Below, piece after piece: positions 58,951 through 64,000 of a DNA stretch of 64,000 nucleotides. The notes below the pieces were generated by a model. The model made no database searches and was not told the origin of the DNA. It saw nothing but the letters and a program-made list of their open reading frames with translations. The translations under genes were made by a program, and so were the position numbers. Origin of the DNA: Nocardia pseudovaccinii NBRC 100343 (GTDB lineage Bacteria > Actinomycetota > Actinomycetes > Mycobacteriales > Mycobacteriaceae). Numbering within the stretch: position 1 is the stretch's first letter; each line of letters starts with the position of its first letter. The stretch is taken from the NCBI RefSeq assembly GCF_001613225.1, contig NZ_BDBY01000034.1, forward strand, positions 62,001-126,000. Direction: 5' to 3'.

Positions 58951-59922
58951 TCAGTGCGCGCCGAGCACATCGAGGATCATCGGACGCGCCGCCGCGAGCG
59001 CTTGCTGCCAATAGGGCCAGGTGTGCGTTCCGTTGATGATGTCGAAACGCGCGGGGATGCCGAGTTCCGACATTCGATCACGCAGCATCTGGGCCGACGT
59101 CAACGTCATCGCTTCGAGGGCCATCGCATTCACCGTGTTGCCGAGTCCGTACGGCAGGTCGAGCGGTCCGGGCTGGCCGTTGCCGGTGGAGACGTAGACC
59201 GGCAGCCCGCGCAGCAAATCTGCCTGATTGGTGGCATCGTTGCGGCTCCAGGCGGGGTCACCGGCCGGACCCCACATATCGTCCACGTTGAAGTTGCCCT
59301 CGTCCCACATGGCAGCGCGCATCGCTTCGTTCCAGAGCGGAAATGTCGGGTGCACGAAGCCGGAGAATGATCCGGCGAACTTGAATTGGTCGCGATGGTG
59401 GCCGGCCAGCGTCAGTGCGGCATTGCCGCCCATGGAGGCACCGACGATCGCGTTGTTGGTCGGCGAAACACCGAACCGCGCCAGGTATGCGGGCAACTCC
59501 TCGGTGAGGAAGGTTTCCCATTTGTACGTCGTCTGCTGACCATTGGTACTACTGGGTCGGTACCAGTCGGTGTAGAAGCTCGAGCGACCGCCGACCGGGA
59601 ACACCAAAGTGACGTTGTCGCCTGCGAATTGGCGCAGCGCGTCGGTATCGCTGACCCATTGACTGTGATCGGCGGGCGCGCGGAGACCGTCGAGCACATA
59701 GAGGGCCGCGTTCCCGCCCCGGGCCGCCCACTGCACCTGGACCTTGACCGCGCCCATGCTCGACGGCACGAACAGGTCCTGGTAACCCCCCGCGGGGGTG
59801 CGCAATCTTGGTGTGGCGGTGGCAACCGCCGCTGCGATCGACGACAGCACAACAGCTGCGGCCAGCACAGCGCCGACCTTGCGCAGCCAACCCCAATGAT
59901 TTCCAGACCGTGCTGCACCCAC
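58951..59922 (-). CDS. Antigen-85-type mycolyltransferase/esterase
   Basis: 323 residues from GTG 59922, which has AGGAGG at seven bases. Signal peptide (VGAVLAAAVVLSSIAAAVATATP), then the esterase-D-like fold: QDLFVPSSMGAVKVQVQW, ALYVLDGLRA, WETFLTEELPAYLARFGVS, nucleophile elbow VGASMGGNAALTLAGHHRDQF, and the His region IINGTHTWPYWQQAL. Ag85 relatives transfer mycolic acids to trehalose/arabinogalactan, which fits a mycolate-bearing organism. Confidence 0.88.
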   Translation of the reverse strand: MGAARSGNHWGWLRKVGAVLAAAVVLSSIAAAVATATPRLRTPAGGYQDLFVPSSMGAVKVQVQWAARGGNAALYVLDGLRAPADHSQWVSDTDALRQFAGDNVTLVFPVGGRSSFYTDWYRPSSTNGQQTTYKWETFLTEELPAYLARFGVSPTNNAIVGASMGGNAALTLAGHHRDQFKFAGSFSGFVHPTFPLWNEAMRAAMWDEGNFNVDDMWGPAGDPAWSRNDATNQADLLRGLPVYVSTGNGQPGPLDLPYGLGNTVNAMALEAMTLTSAQMLRDRMSELGIPARFDIINGTHTWPYWQQALAAARPMILDVLGAH

Positions 59923-59981
59923 CCGCACACCTCCTACCGATCGGAAAGATCATCATAGTTTGCGCGACAATCGCTCTCGCC

Positions 59982-60260
59982 TCAGCCGGCCGCCTTCTGC
60001 ACGAGCGCGCCGAGCCGTTCCTCATCGGCGGCCGTCAACTTCGTCAGCGCGAAGGCGGTCGGCCACATGGTGCCTTCATCAAGGGTCGCGATGTCGTTGC
60101 AGCCGAACGTCGCGTACTGCGACTTGAATTTCTCGGCGGTTCGGAAGAAGCAGACGACCTTGCCGCCCATGGCATACGCGGGCATACCGTACCAGAGTTT
60201 CGGCGTAAGAGCTGGTGCGTTGGCTTTGACGATGGCATGGATCCGTTCGGCCGACCCCAC
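59982..60260 (-). pseudogene. DUF1801/YdhG-like protein, N-terminally truncated
   Basis: 92 residues: AERIHAIVKANAPALTPKLWYGMPAYAMGGKVVCFFRTAEKF and MWPTAFALTKLTAADEERL, the DUF1801 pattern. Full-length relatives have about 40 more N-terminal residues. Here a stop codon lies just upstream and only 21 bases separate it from the LysR gene, so the start is lost. A short functional protein from GTG 60260 is not excluded. Confidence 0.6.
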
Positions 60261-60281
60261 GCCGGGCTTCTTCGAAACTGA

Positions 60282-61202
60282 TCAATCGACGCGATCCGAA
60301 GATTCGCGCGGCGGACGGAGTGCGTCGCGGATGGTGTCGCGGAGCCAGCGCTGCGCCGGGTCGGCGTCCAGTCGGGCGTGCCAGAGCAATCGCACTTCGA
60401 CTTCCGGGAGGGATGCGGGGATCGGAAACCAGCGAAGGCCGAGGGACTGGCCGTACTGTTCGGCGAGCCGCTGTGGGACGAGCCCGACGTACCGACTCGA
60501 CGCGACCAGGAGTGCGGCGACGGCGGAAGTAGGCACGATGGCCGCGACGTGGCGTTGCAAGCCCGCGGCGTCGAGTGCGTCGTCGAGTGGCCCGCGAGCA
60601 CGACCGCGGCGGGAGGCCGACACGTGGGGATATCGGCACAGTTGCCGCAATGTCGGGCGACGGCCCAGCGGGCTGTCGGCCCGGACGATGCCCACTATTC
60701 GTTCGCGGTACAGCACAGCTGACCGCATGTCGGGAGCGACGATGTCGCCCGCGCCGATATCCAGGTCGACCGAGCCGTCGCGCAGAGCCTCGATGCTCTC
60801 GCTGCCTTCCGCGACGAAGCGCAGCGTCACGCCGGGAGCGACCGCGGCCGTGGCATCGACCGCCACCGCCGCCAGGGTCGAGGCCACACCGTCATTGATG
60901 CGAATTGTGAAGGTGCGCTGCAATTCTGCGACCGTGACCGCGCGATCGGCGCTGATCAGTGCCGACGCTTCGTCCAGCAGGGACCGTACCCGCGGCGCGG
61001 TGCGCAGCGCGAACGGTGTCGGAGCCATCCCACGACCGGCACGCACCAGGATCGGATCGCCCATCGCCCGCCGCAACCGGCCCAAGGCGCGGCTGGTGGC
61101 TGGGATGGACAGATGCAGGCGCTCGGACGCCGCCGTGACGCTGCCGTCCTGGAGCAGGGCATCGAATACGCGCAGGAGGTTCAGATCGAGTTGCTCTGGC
61201 AC
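60282..61202 (-). CDS. LysR-family regulator
   Basis: 306 residues from GTG 61202. Seen: LDLNLLRVFDALLQDGSVTAASERLHLSIPATSRALGRLRRAMGDPILVRAGRGMAPTPFA (full LysR HTH) and the periplasmic-binding-like effector domain. Divergent from an MFS exporter, so probably regulates it. The divergent gap contains inverted repeats. Confidence 0.9.
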   Translation of the reverse strand: MPEQLDLNLLRVFDALLQDGSVTAASERLHLSIPATSRALGRLRRAMGDPILVRAGRGMAPTPFALRTAPRVRSLLDEASALISADRAVTVAELQRTFTIRINDGVASTLAAVAVDATAAVAPGVTLRFVAEGSESIEALRDGSVDLDIGAGDIVAPDMRSAVLYRERIVGIVRADSPLGRRPTLRQLCRYPHVSASRRGRARGPLDDALDAAGLQRHVAAIVPTSAVAALLVASSRYVGLVPQRLAEQYGQSLGLRWFPIPASLPEVEVRLLWHARLDADPAQRWLRDTIRDALRPPRESSDRVD

Positions 61203-61205
61203 AGT

Positions 61206-61232
61206 TGCATTGTACGCAATAATTAGTTATGG
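61206..61232. promoter_or_regulatory. LysR-type site between LysR and MFS genes
   Basis: ATTG-TACG-CAAT and ATAA-TTAG-TTAT dyads close together, AT-rich and next to the LysR start. Fits a LysR box with an overlapping promoter. Coordinates approximate. Confidence 0.4.
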
Positions 61233-61277
61233 AAGTTGCGTGGCACGGAGACTACCCACATCCATAACTTCGTGACC

Positions 61278-62837
61278 ATGCAATTCAATGTCCTGAATCA
61301 CGCTTCGGACGTGCCGCCGCGTCCGGCCTCGCAGCGCGGCCTGCTCGCGGTCATCTGTGCCTGCGTCGTGCTCGTCGTCGGCATGGTCGCCGCGATCAAT
61401 CTCGCCGTCCCGTTGCTCGCCGCCAGCGCACTGCGCCCATCCGCGTCGGCCCTGGTCTGGATCGTCGACACCTATGTGATCGTCTTCGCCTGTCTGGTGA
61501 TCCCCGGCGGGGCGGCAGGAGATCGACTCGGGCGCAAGGGGATTCTGCTATTCGGGCTGGGCCTGTTCGCGGTAGGCGCACTGATGTCGGCAGCGGCACC
61601 GAACGTGGCGTTCCTGCTCGCCGGTCGGGCAGTCACCGGAGTCGGCGCCGCTGCTGTCCTGCCCAATACGCTCGCCGTCCTGCTGCACGCTGTTCCCGCT
61701 GAGCGCAAGAGCGCGACTATCGCGGTTTGGGCATCGATGACGGGTATCGGTGGAGTCGTCGGCAATGTCGGTGGCGGGGCGATCCTTTCGGGCGGTTCGT
61801 GGCGTTGGCTGTTCGCCGGTGTCGTGCCGATCGCGCTGGTGCTCGCTGCTCTGGTGGGGCGGATCGCGCCGGTGTCGCCGCGCCATGACCGACGGCTCGA
61901 CCCGCTCGGCGCGGTATTGCTCGTCGGTGCGTCGGTCGCTCTGCTGCTCGGCATAGTCCAAGGACCAGAGGCGGGCTGGAACAGTGCGATCGTCATATCT
62001 GGATTCACCTGCGCCGCAGTGTTGTTCACCGCATGGACGATTGTCGAGCTGAAAGTCGAACACCCGCTGTTGGATCCGCGGTTGTTCCGCCTCCCGGCCC
62101 TGCGCAGTGCCTGCCTCGGCATGACGGCGGTCTTCTTCGGCATGTTCGCGCTGTTCTACGTCAACGCGTCGTTCCTTCAGTACGGCAAGGGATTCGGCGT
62201 ACTGCAAACCGGTCTCGGGATCATTCCGCTCACCGTCCCGATCATCCTCGGCGCGAAGCATGTCGGACGACTGTCACAGCGGATCGGGCTCGACGCCACC
62301 ACCGCGCTCGCATTCGTATTCGTCGGCGGCGGACTGCTCGGACTGTCCACGAGCGGCGTACAGACACCCTATGTCGAATATGCCGCGTGGCTTGTCGTAA
62401 TGGGAATCGGTGTGGCGCTGGCACTTCCGACATTGTCCGGTGCGATCGCCGGAGCGCTGCCGCCGGAGCAGGCCGGGGTCGCGGCCGGATTGCAATCCAC
62501 CACACGCGAATTCGGCAGCGCCCTCGGCGTCGCCGTTATCGGCACGGTGCTCACCGCACGATTCGTCGCCGCATTACCGTCGGAGATCCGCGCCGACCAC
62601 GATCCGCACACCGTAGCCCAGGCACTCGCCATCGCCGACCGCATCGATGACGTTGTCGCAGCGTTCATTTCGGGTGCGGACAGCGGATTCCGGGTGATCG
62701 GCCTGCTCGTGCTCGTCGCGGGTGCGCTCGTCGTGCTGCAATCGCTACTGTCCCGACGTGGATCCGTTCGACAAGCGCACGTCTCGAGGGCGAAGGCTAT
62801 GAAGCCGTCCCCCTCCCCTGCGGATCACACGGCATGA
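61278..62837 (+). CDS. MFS drug exporter, DHA2 (14-TM) family
   Basis: 519 residues. Seen: many hydrophobic helices, motif A-like GDRLGRKGILLFGLGLFAVG, the antiporter motif C region ASMTGIGGVVGNVGGGAILSGGSWRWLF, consistent with DHA2 multidrug/antiseptic exporters. Export by proton exchange is the family role. Start ATG 61278. Likely induced through the divergent LysR. Confidence 0.9.
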   Translation: MQFNVLNHASDVPPRPASQRGLLAVICACVVLVVGMVAAINLAVPLLAASALRPSASALVWIVDTYVIVFACLVIPGGAAGDRLGRKGILLFGLGLFAVGALMSAAAPNVAFLLAGRAVTGVGAAAVLPNTLAVLLHAVPAERKSATIAVWASMTGIGGVVGNVGGGAILSGGSWRWLFAGVVPIALVLAALVGRIAPVSPRHDRRLDPLGAVLLVGASVALLLGIVQGPEAGWNSAIVISGFTCAAVLFTAWTIVELKVEHPLLDPRLFRLPALRSACLGMTAVFFGMFALFYVNASFLQYGKGFGVLQTGLGIIPLTVPIILGAKHVGRLSQRIGLDATTALAFVFVGGGLLGLSTSGVQTPYVEYAAWLVVMGIGVALALPTLSGAIAGALPPEQAGVAAGLQSTTREFGSALGVAVIGTVLTARFVAALPSEIRADHDPHTVAQALAIADRIDDVVAAFISGADSGFRVIGLLVLVAGALVVLQSLLSRRGSVRQAHVSRAKAMKPSPSPADHTA

Positions 62838-62937
62838 TTCCCCGAGACCGCCGATCGCCCTCCGGCGCGGAAACTTCTTGTCACACATGCGACATCATCA
62901 CCGGATAGCGCCCGGCCGGAAGTCCGCGAAGGCGATA

Positions 62938-64000
62938 TCACCGACGTGTATGAACTCGCCCCACCTTCATCGGCCGAAGGCTAACAGGCGATGGGGGTGT
63001 CGGGCCGTATGTGGTGCGGCCCTTGCGGGCGACGAGGGCGGAGCGGAGGTACCACAGTCCGCTGGGTTCGGTGGGGTCGAAGCCGGTGAGCTGGGCTATT
63101 CGGCGGAGTCGGTAGTCGACGGTGTTCGGGTGAACGCACAGTTTGCGAGCGGCGCGCGTTCGGCTCAGGCCGGTATCGATATAGGTCTGGAGGGTTTCCA
63201 ACAGGTCCGGGTGTTCGCGCAGTGGGGTGAGCCGGTCGACGAGGGCGTCGCGGCCCAGCCCGGGACGGGTCAGTTGATATTGCAGCGCCAGTTCGGTGAA
63301 TCTGTATGCGCCGGGCTCCAATTCGAGCTGTTGCACGGTGTCGAGGAGTTCGTGGGCATGGCGCGCGGCGGTGGGCACCTCGTCGGGGCGGGCGGTGACA
63401 ACGGCGACGGTGAGCGGCGCCTGCGTGGCCGAGGACATCCGTTGCACCAGTTCGTCGAGTTCGGGATCGGTCCGCACGGTGGACGGGACGAGAATCGTTC
63501 CGCCGTCGACGGATAACAGCGACAGCGCCGTTCCTCCGAATATGGTCGCGAGTGCGGCTTGGAGGCGGCGGAGTTTACGGCGCGCGACGACTTGCCCGTC
63601 GAGTCGCGGATGGCTCTCATCCGGATGCGCCGGAATCGCTACGGCGAGCACAGAGTACTCGTCGGCGATCGGTAAACCGCTTTCCCGCACCGCCGCGGAA
63701 TCGAGACGACCGGCGAGCAACGCCGAGGTCAGGCTGTGCGCCGCGGTCTGATGCTCGGCGGCAACGGCCTTGTGCTCGAGCACGTAAGCCTTGCTGACGG
63801 TAGCGGTGATCAGTTTCGACAGCTCCAGCACCGTGGCGATGCCCCTGACGACGCCGAGGACATCCGCCGGACCCGAACGAGCGAATATCAGATCCATTCC
63901 CACTTTGAAGCCCTCGTGAACCGCATGCAGAACGGTATCGACAGGGATCCCTTCGCGGGTACATCCGACGGCCGCGATCGCGAGCCGGTCGGTGCTCGTC
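62938..64000 (-). CDS. PucR/CdaR-type regulator (start beyond window)
   Basis: The frame enters from beyond base 64000. Visible: an RsbRD-like N-terminal portion (TREGIPVDTVLHAVHEGFKVGMDLI), a GGDEF-like middle, and the HTH_30 end TGLSRTRAARKLCVHPNTVDYRLRRIAQLTG with a tail. This is a PucR/CdaR-group regulator unlike pucR at 8209 in lacking the PucR N-terminal domain. Targets unknown. Confidence 0.85.
   Translation of the reverse strand, partial: TSTDRLAIAAVGCTREGIPVDTVLHAVHEGFKVGMDLIFARSGPADVLGVVRGIATVLELSKLITATVSKAYVLEHKAVAAEHQTAAHSLTSALLAGRLDSAAVRESGLPIADEYSVLAVAIPAHPDESHPRLDGQVVARRKLRRLQAALATIFGGTALSLLSVDGGTILVPSTVRTDPELDELVQRMSSATQAPLTVAVVTARPDEVPTAARHAHELLDTVQQLELEPGAYRFTELALQYQLTRPGLGRDALVDRLTPLREHPDLLETLQTYIDTGLSRTRAARKLCVHPNTVDYRLRRIAQLTGFDPTEPSGLWYLRSALVARKGRTTYGPTPPSPVSLRPMKVGRVHTRR

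Noticed and set aside
1..64000. CRISPR array
   Set aside because: No regularly spaced repeats of 23-40 bases were seen anywhere.

Overview
The window is a high-GC actinobacterial chromosome segment and most probably comes from Nocardia or a close mycolate-bearing relative. The evidence is an antigen-85-type mycolyltransferase, a mycobacterial-style hemophore-related protein, a PhoP/PhoR pair very close to the mycobacterial one, many TetR/XRE/LuxR/WYL regulators and frequent GTG starts with ATGA/GTGA overlaps. No rRNA, tRNA or CRISPR array was seen.

Layout. 1-9.7 kb: an almost complete purine-catabolic operon on the minus strand (OHCU decarboxylase, hydroxyisourate hydrolase, uricase, three xanthine dehydrogenase subunits, 8-oxoguanine deaminase, NCS2 permease cut by the left edge). 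It is read divergently from its PucR regulator across a palindrome. 9.7-12.4 kb: a lower-GC two-gene cassette of unknown function, bounded on the right by a decayed copy of a PucR 3' end. 12.4-18.1 kb: alpha/beta hydrolase, a TetR-OYE-SDR operon, an ABM-like protein, a WYL regulator and a VOC protein. 18.3-23.4 kb: a lipoprotein with a degenerate transpeptidase fold, PhoPR with a PhoP-box-like repeat, and a CqsA-like autoinducer synthase whose PLP lysine is replaced by threonine. 23.6-29 kb: a truncated TnpB gene, a second two-component system, a hemophore-related protein, methyltransferase, two GNATs and a truncated Nudix gene. 29-33.5 kb: XRE-regulator cassettes with small unknown proteins. 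33.6-37.5 kb: desaturase, methyltransferase, thioesterase and TetR pair. 37.6-38.5 kb: an IS5-family insertion sequence. 38.5-50.2 kb: TetR/MerR/LuxR-controlled small operons (oxidoreductase, GH76, DinB-like, hydrolase, GtrA, diiron MBL protein, secreted repeat protein, SLOG protein, DUF1772). 50.3-52.7 kb: a HelR-type helicase with a rifamycin-associated-element-like palindrome. 52.7-64 kb: SMI1-like proteins, secreted proteins, several gene remnants, an Ag85-like esterase, a LysR/MFS pair and a PucR/CdaR-type regulator cut by the right edge.

Working together. The purine operon takes up purine bases and converts xanthine and 8-oxoguanine through urate to allantoin, with PucR as the likely switch. 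Many of the remaining units are regulator-plus-target pairs whose operators can be read directly as long palindromes between divergent genes. The right third holds several decaying fragments (patatin, LysE, DUF1801, an ABC ATPase start), which points to an actively reshuffled accessory region.
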